From Labilithrix sp. (GTDB lineage: Bacteria; Myxococcota_A; Polyangia; Polyangiales; Polyangiaceae): a stretch of DNA of 35,962 bases. The notes under the pieces were generated by a model that did not search any database, had not been told where the DNA came from, and saw nothing but the letters and a program-made list of their open reading frames with translations. The position numbers were made by a program, and so were the translations under genes. Position 1 is the stretch's first letter. The number at the start of each line of letters is the position of its first letter. Location of the stretch: assembly GCA_019637225.1 (NCBI GenBank), contig JAHBWC010000082.1, positions 1-35,962 on the forward strand. Reading direction: 5' to 3'. Shown piece by piece: positions 25,054 through 32,141 of this stretch.

Positions 25054-26772
25054 ATGCCTTTGACGTGCGATTTCCTCGTGATCGGCAGCGGCATCGCCGG
25101 TCTCTCGTTCGCCCTCGAGGCGGCCGAGCACGGCGAGGTCATCGTCGTGACCAAGCGCTCGCGCGAGGAGTCGAACACGAAGTACGCCCAGGGCGGCATC
25201 GCCGCGGTGCTCGACGAGGACGACTCGTTCGACGCCCACGTCGCCGACACGATGACCGCGGGCGTCGGGCTCAATCACATCCGCGCCGTCGAGCTCACGG
25301 TCAAGGACGCGCCCGCGCGCATCGCGATGCTCCGCAGCGCCGGCGCGAAGTTCGACCTCGCCTCCACGCGAGCCCACGCCGACGAGTCGAGCCCGAGCCT
25401 CACGCGCGCCGAGCAGGACCTCGATCTGCACCTCGAGGGCGGTCACAGCGCGCGGCGTATCGTGCACGCCGGCGATATGACGGGCCGCGAGGTCGAGCGC
25501 GCGCTCGTCGAGGCGGTCTCGGCGAAGAAGAACGTGCGCGTCCTCGACGAGCACATGGCCGTCGACCTCATCACGCTCGCTCAGCACGGCGGCCCCGAGG
25601 TCGCTGCCGGCGCGTACGTGCTCGACGTCGAGCACGGCAAGGTCGTCACGATCCTCGCGCGCGCGACGGTGCTCGCGACCGGCGGGGCGGGGAAGGTCTA
25701 CCTCTACACGACGAACCCCGACGTCGCGACGGGCGACGGCATCGCGATGGCGTTCCGCGCGGGCGCCGAGGTCGCGAACATGGAGTTCTACCAGTTCCAT
25801 CCGACCTGCCTCTTTCACCCGCAGGCGAAGGACTTCCTCATCTCGGAGGCTCTCCGCGGCGAGGGCGCCGTCCTCAAGCGCCTCGACGGCACGCCGTTCA
25901 TGAAGGAGTTCCATCCGCGCGCCGAGCTCGCGCCGCGCGACATCGTCGCCCGCGCCATCGACCACGAGATGAAGCGGAGCGGCGCCGAGCACGTGCTGCT
26001 CGACATCACGCACGAGGACCCGACCTTCATCAAGGAGCACTTCCCCGGCATCTACGCCCAGTGCATGCGCTACGGAATCGACATCACCCGCCAGCCGATC
26101 CCGGTCGTCCCGGCCGCGCACTACCTGTGCGGCGGGATCACGACGGACCTCGACGGGCGCACGACGATCCCCGGCCTCTGGGCGATCGGCGAGTGCGCGC
26201 ACACGGGGCTCCACGGCGCCAACCGCCTCGCGTCGAACTCGCTGCTCGAGGGCATGGTGTTCGCGCATCGCGCCGCGCGAGAGCTCGCGAAGATCGAGCG
26301 CTCGGCGCCGTGGCCCGAGGTGCCCGAGTGGGACGTCGGCGAGGCCGTCCCGAGCGACGAGGCCGTCGTCATCACGCAGAACTGGGACGAGCTTCGCAGG
26401 CTCATGTGGAACTACGTCGGCATCGTGCGCTCCGATAAGCGTCTCCGCCGCGCGGCGCGGCGCATCGCCCTCCTCCAGGAGGAGATCGCCGAGTACTACT
26501 GGAAGTACTTCGTCACCCGCGACCTCCTCGAGCTCCGCAACATCGCCACCGTGGCGCAGCTCATCGTCGAGTGCGCGTCGGCGCGGCGTGAGAGCCGCGG
26601 GCTGCACTTCACGCTCGACCACCGCGAGACCGATCCGAAGATGGCGCGCGACATGGTGATCAAGCGCGGCGTCCCGGCTCACCTCGGCCACCCCGCCGCG
26701 CCGGCCGCGCCGGCCGCGCCTCCGGCGGGAGAGCAGGCCGGGCGCGCGCGCGACCAGCAGGGCGCCGGGTGA
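25054..26772 (+). CDS. nadB: L-aspartate oxidase
   Basis: The 572-residue flavoprotein catalyses the first step of de novo NAD synthesis, L-aspartate to iminoaspartate. It starts with the dinucleotide fold GSGIAG (11-16), then NTKYAQGGIAAVLDEDDS and the family-specific EQDLDLHLEGGHSARRIVHAGDMTG. The active-site and FAD blocks FYQFHPTCLF, RGEGAVL, PAAHYLCGGI and LHGANRLASNSLLEG follow. The C-terminal three-helix part typical of the succinate dehydrogenase/fumarate reductase flavoprotein superfamily ends in an Ala/Pro-rich tail of about 25 residues. These features favour NadB over SdhA or FrdA. ATG 25054 has AAGGA six bases upstream. No nadA or nadC lies in the window. The degenerate CPBP gene follows after three bases and is probably co-transcribed. 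Confidence 0.95.
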   Translation: MPLTCDFLVIGSGIAGLSFALEAAEHGEVIVVTKRSREESNTKYAQGGIAAVLDEDDSFDAHVADTMTAGVGLNHIRAVELTVKDAPARIAMLRSAGAKFDLASTRAHADESSPSLTRAEQDLDLHLEGGHSARRIVHAGDMTGREVERALVEAVSAKKNVRVLDEHMAVDLITLAQHGGPEVAAGAYVLDVEHGKVVTILARATVLATGGAGKVYLYTTNPDVATGDGIAMAFRAGAEVANMEFYQFHPTCLFHPQAKDFLISEALRGEGAVLKRLDGTPFMKEFHPRAELAPRDIVARAIDHEMKRSGAEHVLLDITHEDPTFIKEHFPGIYAQCMRYGIDITRQPIPVVPAAHYLCGGITTDLDGRTTIPGLWAIGECAHTGLHGANRLASNSLLEGMVFAHRAARELAKIERSAPWPEVPEWDVGEAVPSDEAVVITQNWDELRRLMWNYVGIVRSDKRLRRAARRIALLQEEIAEYYWKYFVTRDLLELRNIATVAQLIVECASARRESRGLHFTLDHRETDPKMARDMVIKRGVPAHLGHPAAPAAPAAPPAGEQAGRARDQQGAG

Positions 26773-26775
26773 CGC

Positions 26776-27603
26776 GTGGATAGCGTCCCGCCGTCGGAGC
26801 AGAAGGATCGCCCGCTCACGTTCGCGGCCGCGGCGGTGTGGACGCTCGTGGCGCTCTTCGTCTTCGCCATCCTCCTCGGGCTCACGGCGGGTGCTCGCGA
26901 GGGCGCGATCCCCGACCTCGTGTCGCGAACGGCGTGTCAGGCGATCGCGTACTCCATCGTCTTGTTCGGCATCCTCCGGCTGCACGAGCCGGAGACGTCG
27001 ATCCGCCACGTCCTCGCGCTCCGCGCGCCGTCGGTCCTCGGGCTGTTGCTCGCGCTCGCCGTCGGCGCGGCGCTCTCGCTCCCGTCGGAGTGGCTCGGTC
27101 AGGCGCTCGACGCCTGGTCCCCGCGGCCGGAAGAGGAGCAGGCGGTGCTCGACGGGTTGCTCTCGGTCGCGACGCCGGGCAAGCGCATCACGCTCTTCAT
27201 GACGTTGGTCGTCTTGCAGCCGGCGTTCGACGAGCTGTTCTTCCGCGGCGCGCTCTTCACGCCGCTCCGTCGCACGCAGCGCGCCGAGACCGTCATCGTG
27301 GCGACGGCGGCGTTCGAGACGCTCGGGAGCCTCAGCCCGCGGTCGATGATCATGCTGCTCGCGGCGACGCTCGTGTTCGCGTGGGTCCGCGGGGTGACCG
27401 GGAGCATCTTCCCGTCGATCGTCGCGCGCATGGCCTACTACGGCGTGGCCATCGTCCCCATCGTCCTCGGCCACGATGCGCCGAAGCCGACGCGCGTGCT
27501 CCTCGCCGTGAGCGGGGGCGTCGCCGTCGTCGCGCTCCTCGGGCTGTCGCTCCTCGGCCGTCGCGACCGTCGCGCCGCCGTCGCGGAGGGCGGCGGCGAC
27601 TGA
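26776..27603 (+). CDS. CPBP-family membrane protein lacking protease catalytic residues
   Basis: The 275-residue protein has about seven to eight hydrophobic segments and the overall pattern of the CPBP (Abi, Rce1-like) intramembrane metalloprotease family. Motif 1, usually EExxxRG, reads DELFFRG at 152-158, so the first Glu is Asp. Motif 2, usually FxxxH, reads FETLG with Gly184 where His is expected. Motif 3, usually HxxxN, reads RMAYY at 218-222, so His and Asn are Arg and Tyr. With the metal and base residues gone, proteolysis is unlikely; this looks like a pseudoprotease or a retained membrane scaffold. The start is GTG at 26776, three bases after the nadB stop, without a clear ribosome site, so it may depend on coupling. 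The family call is by motif alignment by eye. Confidence 0.7.
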   Translation: MDSVPPSEQKDRPLTFAAAAVWTLVALFVFAILLGLTAGAREGAIPDLVSRTACQAIAYSIVLFGILRLHEPETSIRHVLALRAPSVLGLLLALAVGAALSLPSEWLGQALDAWSPRPEEEQAVLDGLLSVATPGKRITLFMTLVVLQPAFDELFFRGALFTPLRRTQRAETVIVATAAFETLGSLSPRSMIMLLAATLVFAWVRGVTGSIFPSIVARMAYYGVAIVPIVLGHDAPKPTRVLLAVSGGVAVVALLGLSLLGRRDRRAAVAEGGGD

Positions 27604-27621
27604 GCTCGTGCGCGCAGGCCT

Positions 27622-27644
27622 CGCGCGCGGCGTCTCCGCGCGCG
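27622..27644. terminator. 9-bp hairpin downstream of the nadB-CPBP unit
   Basis: CGCGCGCGG (27622-27630) and CCGCGCGCG (27636-27644) form a perfect stem with a CGTCT loop, 18 bases after the CPBP stop. It is very stable but has no T-tract. The remainder of the gap to 27818 is GC-rich and shows nothing else I can support. Confidence 0.45.
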
Positions 27645-27818
27645 GCGCTCGCGCTTCGCGCGGCCTCGGGCGAGGCAGAGAGGCACGCCGGGCGTGGCGT
27701 GTCGCAGCGCAGGACTCCGCCGGAACGCTCGAGAAAAGGCGCTCGCGCCGCCGCGGCAGCGCGCGTCGCTGCGGCATCTCGATTGCACGGCCGGCGGGAC
27801 GGAAAAGGAGCCCTCTCG

Positions 27819-28652
27819 ATGCCTACTCTCGTCACACACGGTTTGATCGCCGCCGCGGCGGCTTCGCTCGCGTTCGCGTGCGGGCGGCCCCACACGCCGC
27901 CGACCCGGAGCCCTGCCACGCTGAGCGAGCCGACGCCGCAGGCCGCGCTCGAAGAGCCGAGCGTCCAGCAGCCGAACGATCCCATCGCGAACGACCACAA
28001 CGCGCCACAGAGGCCGATCGATCGACCGATGCCGCAGCGGGAGGCGACGCTCGAGGCGCCGACCGTGCAGGCCCCGATCGACGAGCCTGTCCCGCAGAAG
28101 CCGTTCTACGGGCCGGGCACGACGGCGCCGGCCGATCGCGTGCTCGCCAAGACGGAGAAGCCTCTGTCGGACGCGCAGGTGCTCGGCGTCGCGATCGCCG
28201 CGAACGACGGGGAAGTCCAGATGGCCGAGCTCGCGATGAAGAGGGCCTCCGGGGTCGACGTGAAGCAGTTCGCCGCCATGCTGAAGGCCTCGCACAAGCA
28301 GGCGTCGAAGGGGGACAAGGCGCTCGCGTCGAAGACGAAGATCGCGAGCGCCGAGAGCGACGTGTCCGCCTACCTCAAGTCGGACACGGACAAGGTGCTG
28401 AGCGAGCTCCGCGGCAAGACCGGCAAGGAGTTCGACCGCGCGTACATCGACTCGCAGGTGAAGGTGCACAAGGACGTGCTGACGGCGATCGACAACCGCC
28501 TCGTCCCGAGCGCCGAGAACGGCGAGGTCAAGGCGATGCTCGGCGGGATGCGAAGCACCGTCGCCCACCACCTCACGAAGGCCGAGGAGATCCAGAAGAA
28601 GGAGGCGTCGGGCGCCGCGAGCTCGGGGAAGGCGACGCGGCCGTCGCGCTGA
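27819..28652 (+). CDS. DUF4142-domain lipoprotein
   Basis: The 277-residue protein has a hydrophobic N-terminus ending LAFAC, with Cys21 as a probable lipidation site. The -3 position is Ala, so the lipobox is slightly atypical. A Pro/Gln/Glu-rich spacer of about 80 residues follows, with repeated P-x-Q-x-P patterns. The DUF4142 domain lies at about 115-265: SDAQVLGVAIAANDGEVQMA, ELAMKRASGVDVKQFAAML and a KASHKQASK segment, forming a four-helix ferritin-like fold. Family members are periplasmic or outer-membrane proteins of unknown activity often linked to stress or envelope integrity. A strong AAAAGGAG site sits eight bases before the ATG. It converges with the TPR-winged-helix gene 39 bp away. 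Confidence 0.85.
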   Translation: MPTLVTHGLIAAAAASLAFACGRPHTPPTRSPATLSEPTPQAALEEPSVQQPNDPIANDHNAPQRPIDRPMPQREATLEAPTVQAPIDEPVPQKPFYGPGTTAPADRVLAKTEKPLSDAQVLGVAIAANDGEVQMAELAMKRASGVDVKQFAAMLKASHKQASKGDKALASKTKIASAESDVSAYLKSDTDKVLSELRGKTGKEFDRAYIDSQVKVHKDVLTAIDNRLVPSAENGEVKAMLGGMRSTVAHHLTKAEEIQKKEASGAASSGKATRPSR

Positions 28653-28655
28653 CGC

Positions 28656-28688
28656 GGCGCGCCTTCTCGCGAGAGGTCGCGGCGCGCC
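28656..28688. terminator. Nested palindromes between two convergent genes
   Basis: Two copies of GGCGCGCC (28656-28663 and 28681-28688) flank the 10-bp palindrome TCTCGCGAGA (28665-28674). Since GGCGCGCC is self-complementary, the two copies can pair to make one long hairpin. It lies between convergent stops at 28652 and 28692, the place for a bidirectional terminator. Confidence 0.4.
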
Positions 28689-28691
28689 TCG

Positions 28692-30836
28692 CTACGACGT
28701 GTAGAGCGGCTCGATCAGCGCGAAGTTGACGCCCGGCGAGAGGCGGTAGCGTGTCTTGCCGTGCTCGCCGGCGTCGCGGACGCGCTCGATCGCCGTGGGG
28801 TCGCCGAGGAGATCGCGCACGCGCGAGATGAGCACGCGGACCCGGTGCTCGGCGTCGGCCGACTCCGGGCCCGGCCCGCCCGCGGCGCGGAGGATCTCCT
28901 CCGCCGAGAGCCCCTCGCGCGCGCGGCGCAGGAGCTGCACGACGAGCGGCTCGAGCGCGCGCCGGCGCTCGAGCGAGACCTCGCGCCCCTCGACGCGGAG
29001 CTGGTGGGTGATCGTGTCGACGATCAAGGTCGAGCCCTCGGTCGCCGTGTTCATCTCGGACGAGCGCACGCGCGTGACGCCTTGCGGCGTCGTCACGTAG
29101 ATGAGCGTCTCGCCCTCCGGCAGCATGTCGAACTCGGACGAGTCGTCCGCGCCGAAGCCGGTGGCGGCCATCGCCGGTACGCTCGGGAACGAGCCGCGTG
29201 ACGGAGGCGGGATGCTCGGAAACGAGCCGCGCGGCGGCGGGACGCCCGTCCCGCGCGAGGGCGGGGGCATGCTCGGCGGGGCGACGCCGTTGGTGAGGAC
29301 GCCGAGGATCTTCTCGGCGTAGCGCACGACGCGGCTGTCGCCGCTCTTCAGCGCCATCTGCCAGAGCGTCGAGCTCTGCTGGCGGTCGGGGAACACCCAC
29401 CCGTGGCGGTCACCCGAGAGCGCGGCGCGCTCGACGGCGACGCGCGCGGTCTCCTGGTCGCCGAGCGAGAGCGAGCAGCGCGCGATGACGAGGTTCAGCG
29501 AGCCGGTCACGAACGCGTCCGGGAGCCGCTCCGCGTTCGGGAGCGCCGCGTCGAGCGCGTCCTTGTGCTGGCCGCAGGCCTCGAGCGTGCGCGAGCGCGT
29601 GGCGACGAGGTCTTGCTCGTCGATCGCGTCGATCTGGAAGAGGTCTCCGCGGAGCTTGTCGGTCTTCGCGAGCCACTGCTTCGCCGCCTGCGCGCGGCCG
29701 AGCATCGCGAGCGCGAGGGTGCGGTGGCCGGCGAGCTGGTAGCGGAGCGTGGGCTGCTCGAGCTCGCCGAGCGCCGCGTGCGCGTCGTCGAGCGCCTGAA
29801 GCGCCGCCACCGGGCGGTCGGAGGCGATCTCGACGATCGCCAGGACGTCGTAGGCGTCGGCGTGGCGCCAGCCGGCGGCGATCTCGCCCGCGATCTGACA
29901 CGCCGTCGCCGCGTTGGCGCGCGCGTCGTCGAACTGACCGATCGATCCGAGCGCGATGGCGAGGTTGCCGTGCGCGCGCATGCCGGCGAGGCCGCGCGCG
30001 GCCGAGCGCTGGAGCGCCGTCGAGTAATGACGCGCGGCGGTGCGCGGATCGGCGAGGCGCATGGCGAGGTGGCCGAGCGACATCGACACGGCCACGCGCC
30101 AGGCGCCGTCCTCGAGGCGCTCGGCGACGTGCTCGGCGAGCCGCAGCGCGGCCTGCGCCTGCTGCACGCGGTTCAGCCGGAGCTCGAGCTGCGCGCTCGT
30201 GAGGTGCATGTCGAGCTGCTCGCGGAGGCCCGTCCCGCGCGAGGCCACGGCGAGCGCGCGCGAAGCCTGCCGGAGCTCCGCCTCGGCGTGATCGGCGCGC
30301 CCGTCGATCGTGCAGAGGATCGCGCGCTCGATCGCGAGGCGCGCGGTGTCGAGCGGGTTCCACGACGAAGGCGAGCTCGGGAGCGACGCGGCGAGCTCGC
30401 GGGCGCGATCGACGCGGCCCGTCTCGCGGTACGCGCGGAGGAGGCGGACGGCGAGCGCGGGATCGAGGCGCGCGCGGCCGCTCAGCATCTGCTCGGTCCA
30501 CGTCACGAGGAACTGCGCCTCGTCCGCGGCGGCGAGACGATCGAGAAGCTGCGTCACCGCGTGCATCGCGACGCCGTCCATGCCGGGAGGCGCGGAGAGG
30601 CGCCCGTCGGGCATCCCCGACGGCGGAGGCATGCTCCCGCGCGTCGACGGAGGGGGCATGCTTCCGCGCGTGGACGGCGGAGGCATGCTCCCGCGCGTGG
30701 ACGGCGGAGGCATGCTCGCCCGGCTGGCCGTTGCCGGCGGCGGCTGCGTTCGCCCCTGCTGTGACTGAGGCGAAGGCGTTGCCGGCGGCGGGCCAGACGG
30801 AGGAGGGATGGTGGGCAGGAAGGCGCGACGCGCCAT
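28692..30836 (-). CDS. TPR protein with C-terminal winged-helix DNA-binding-like domain
   Basis: The 714-residue protein has a proline-rich N-terminal tail (about 1-85) with MPPPSTRGS repeated three times and a partial fourth. An alpha-helical TPR-like region follows at about 90-500, with units such as ADHAEAELRQASRALAVAS and LGHLAMRLADPRTAARHYS. A second Pro/Ser-rich linker (about 520-560) carries SRGSFPSIPPP-type repeats. The C-terminal domain, about 600-712, reads LIVDTITHQLRVEGREVSL, then a helix rich in Arg, then HRVRVLISRVRDLLGD and a hairpin ending TRYRLSPG. This resembles the OmpR/PhoB winged helix, with HRVRVLISRVRDLL as recognition helix. No receiver or kinase domain is present. It is probably a cytoplasmic one-component regulator, divergent from the 2-oxoacid dehydrogenase operon, which is a candidate target. 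Confidence 0.75.
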   Translation of the reverse strand: MARRAFLPTIPPPSGPPPATPSPQSQQGRTQPPPATASRASMPPPSTRGSMPPPSTRGSMPPPSTRGSMPPPSGMPDGRLSAPPGMDGVAMHAVTQLLDRLAAADEAQFLVTWTEQMLSGRARLDPALAVRLLRAYRETGRVDRARELAASLPSSPSSWNPLDTARLAIERAILCTIDGRADHAEAELRQASRALAVASRGTGLREQLDMHLTSAQLELRLNRVQQAQAALRLAEHVAERLEDGAWRVAVSMSLGHLAMRLADPRTAARHYSTALQRSAARGLAGMRAHGNLAIALGSIGQFDDARANAATACQIAGEIAAGWRHADAYDVLAIVEIASDRPVAALQALDDAHAALGELEQPTLRYQLAGHRTLALAMLGRAQAAKQWLAKTDKLRGDLFQIDAIDEQDLVATRSRTLEACGQHKDALDAALPNAERLPDAFVTGSLNLVIARCSLSLGDQETARVAVERAALSGDRHGWVFPDRQQSSTLWQMALKSGDSRVVRYAEKILGVLTNGVAPPSMPPPSRGTGVPPPRGSFPSIPPPSRGSFPSVPAMAATGFGADDSSEFDMLPEGETLIYVTTPQGVTRVRSSEMNTATEGSTLIVDTITHQLRVEGREVSLERRRALEPLVVQLLRRAREGLSAEEILRAAGGPGPESADAEHRVRVLISRVRDLLGDPTAIERVRDAGEHGKTRYRLSPGVNFALIEPLYTS
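30622..30717 (-). repeat. 27-bp coding tandem repeat
   Basis: Units start at 30622, 30649, 30676 and 30703, each with GGAGGCATGCT or GGGGGCATGCT at the same place. They encode MPPPSTRGS on the minus strand. Units 1 and 3 differ at one base, unit 2 at a few, and the fourth diverges. This is recent in-frame expansion in a disordered tail and is likely to vary in copy number between strains. Confidence 0.85.
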
Positions 30837-30842
30837 GCGGGG

Positions 30843-30863
30843 ATCTTACCCACACGACTCGTG
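30843..30863 (-). promoter_or_regulatory. Candidate leaderless promoter with dyad, TPR-winged-helix gene
   Basis: On the minus strand TAAGAT (30848-30843) lies 6 bases before the ATG at 30836. Just upstream is a dyad CACGA-G-TCGTG (30863-30853) between the -10 and where a -35 would be, a possible operator for autoregulation. No good -35 was found. Confidence 0.3.
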
Positions 30864-30926
30864 GAAAGGCCAGTCCTGAAACACACTTCGATGGTCGTTC
30901 TCGAGGACGTCGATGGCTCGGTGCGT

Positions 30927-30946
30927 CGAGCGCGCGAACGCGCTCG
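30927..30946. repeat. 8-bp hairpin upstream of the 2-oxoacid dehydrogenase operon
   Basis: CGAGCGCG (30927-30934) and CGCGCTCG (30939-30946) form a perfect stem with a CGAA loop. It lies 100 bases before the E1alpha ATG in a run of CTCGAG and GCGCGC elements. It may be a regulatory site or the end of an upstream transcript. Confidence 0.4.
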
Positions 30947-31028
30947 CTCGAGTCGAGGCGCGGGCGCGCGCGGAGCGCGCTCGAGCGGAGCGCGGCGCTA
31001 CCGATGAGGCTGGTTGCCGGAGCGATCG

Positions 31029-31037
31029 TGCTAGTGT
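31029..31037 (+). promoter_or_regulatory. Candidate extended -10 of the E1alpha-E1beta-E2 operon
   Basis: TGCTAGTGT fits an extended -10 (TG-n-TAnnnT) and ends 9 bases before the E1alpha ATG. Transcription would then start near the first codon, which has no Shine-Dalgarno sequence. No convincing -35 is present. Confidence 0.35.
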
Positions 31038-31046
31038 CCGCGCGCC

Positions 31047-32135
31047 ATGCAACACGCCGCGCTGGATCCGTCGCAGGCCTCGTCGCTCGCGTCGTCGGGA
31101 CCGGATGATCTCGTCCGTGCGCTGCGTGACGGCGGGCTCGACGCGTCGTTCCGCCCTCTTCTCGACGCCGGCGAGGCGCTCCTCCGCCACATGGTCCGTG
31201 CGCGCGTCGTTTCCGCGCGCATGGTCGCCCTCCAGCGGTCGGAGAAGATCGGCTTCCACCACGCGTCGCTCGGCGCGGAGGCGGCCGTCGTGGGCGCCGT
31301 CCTCGCCATGCGCGCGACCGACTGGATCTTCCCCGGGGCGCGCGAGTGGTACGCCGGGCCGGCGCGCGGCCTCCCGCTCGACGTGTACATGCACCACGCG
31401 TTCGGCTCCGCGGCCGATCCCGCGAAGGGCCACGCGGCGCCCGACCACGCGCCCGCGCGCGCGCTTCACGTCGTGCCTCCCAGCGGGGTCGTGGGCGCCC
31501 ATTTGCCGCAGGCCGTCGGCGCCGCATGGGCGGCGAAGATCCGCCGCGAAGACGTCGCCGTCCTCGCGCTCTTCGGCGCCGAGGTGGCCGCCGGCGGCGA
31601 CTTCCACAACGCGCTCAACTTCGCCGGCGTGTTCAAGGCGCCCGTCGTGTTCGTGTGCCGCGCCGCCGCCGGCGAGCGCGTCGTCGATCGCGCCGTTGCC
31701 TACGGCCTCGCGAGCGCGCGGGTCGACGGCGGCGACGCGCTCGCGGTCTTCGCGGTGGTGAAGGCCGCGCTCGCGCGCGCCGTCGAGGGCAAGGGCGCTA
31801 CGCTGGTCGAGGTCGTGTCGCCCTCGCTCGAGCCGCTCGAGGCTGGGGCGCTCGAAGACGCCGCGCTCGCGGCGGGCGACGTCCTCGACCTCGGCCCCGC
31901 CGATCCGCTGACGCGCCTCCGCGCCGCGCTCGCGCGCGAAGGGCGCGTGGAGCTAAGCGCGCGGGACGCGGTCGTCGCGGAGGTCCGCGCCGAGCTCGAC
32001 GCCGCCGTGGTCGCGGCCGAACGCGCCGGGGCGCCGGCGCCCGCGACGATCTTCGATCACGTGTACGCGGGCGTTCCGGCCCACCTCGCCAGAGAGCGCG
32101 AGAGGCTCACCGGAGCGCAAAGGAACGGAGGCTAG
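31047..32135 (+). CDS. 2-oxoacid dehydrogenase E1 alpha-like subunit with degenerate cofactor site
   Basis: The 362-residue protein follows the branched-chain/pyruvate E1alpha fold: IFPGAREWYAGPARGLPL, FGSAADPAKGHAAPDHAP, GVVGAHLPQAVGAAWAAK, GGDFHNALNFAGVFKAPVVF and AVAYGLASARVDGGDALAVF. The residues that bind thiamine diphosphate and Mg are altered. The G(D/E)G motif reads GAE (177-179). The CRNN block reads CRAAAG (204-209), with about 15 residues after it missing. The YR pair at about 98-99 is AR, and the His-containing TYRxGHHSTSDD loop is replaced by VSPSLEPLEAG (257-267). The reading frame is intact and its neighbours look normal, so this is not a simple decayed gene. It is the first gene of an operon with E1beta (6-bp gap) and E2. 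It may be a structural or regulatory alpha subunit, or use another catalytic alpha. Confidence 0.85.
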   Translation: MQHAALDPSQASSLASSGPDDLVRALRDGGLDASFRPLLDAGEALLRHMVRARVVSARMVALQRSEKIGFHHASLGAEAAVVGAVLAMRATDWIFPGAREWYAGPARGLPLDVYMHHAFGSAADPAKGHAAPDHAPARALHVVPPSGVVGAHLPQAVGAAWAAKIRREDVAVLALFGAEVAAGGDFHNALNFAGVFKAPVVFVCRAAAGERVVDRAVAYGLASARVDGGDALAVFAVVKAALARAVEGKGATLVEVVSPSLEPLEAGALEDAALAAGDVLDLGPADPLTRLRAALAREGRVELSARDAVVAEVRAELDAAVVAAERAGAPAPATIFDHVYAGVPAHLARERERLTGAQRNGG

Positions 32136-32141
32136 ACGGAC

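Noticed and set aside
24886..27777. A 963-codon minus-strand frame opposite nadB and the CPBP gene
   Set aside because: It is Arg-rich shadow sequence; the plus strand carries clear NadB motifs throughout.
31047..32135. E1alpha as a decaying pseudogene
   Set aside because: The frame is fully open, codon use matches its neighbours, the flanking fold blocks are conserved and coupling to E1beta is intact, so it is more likely a functional but non-canonical subunit.
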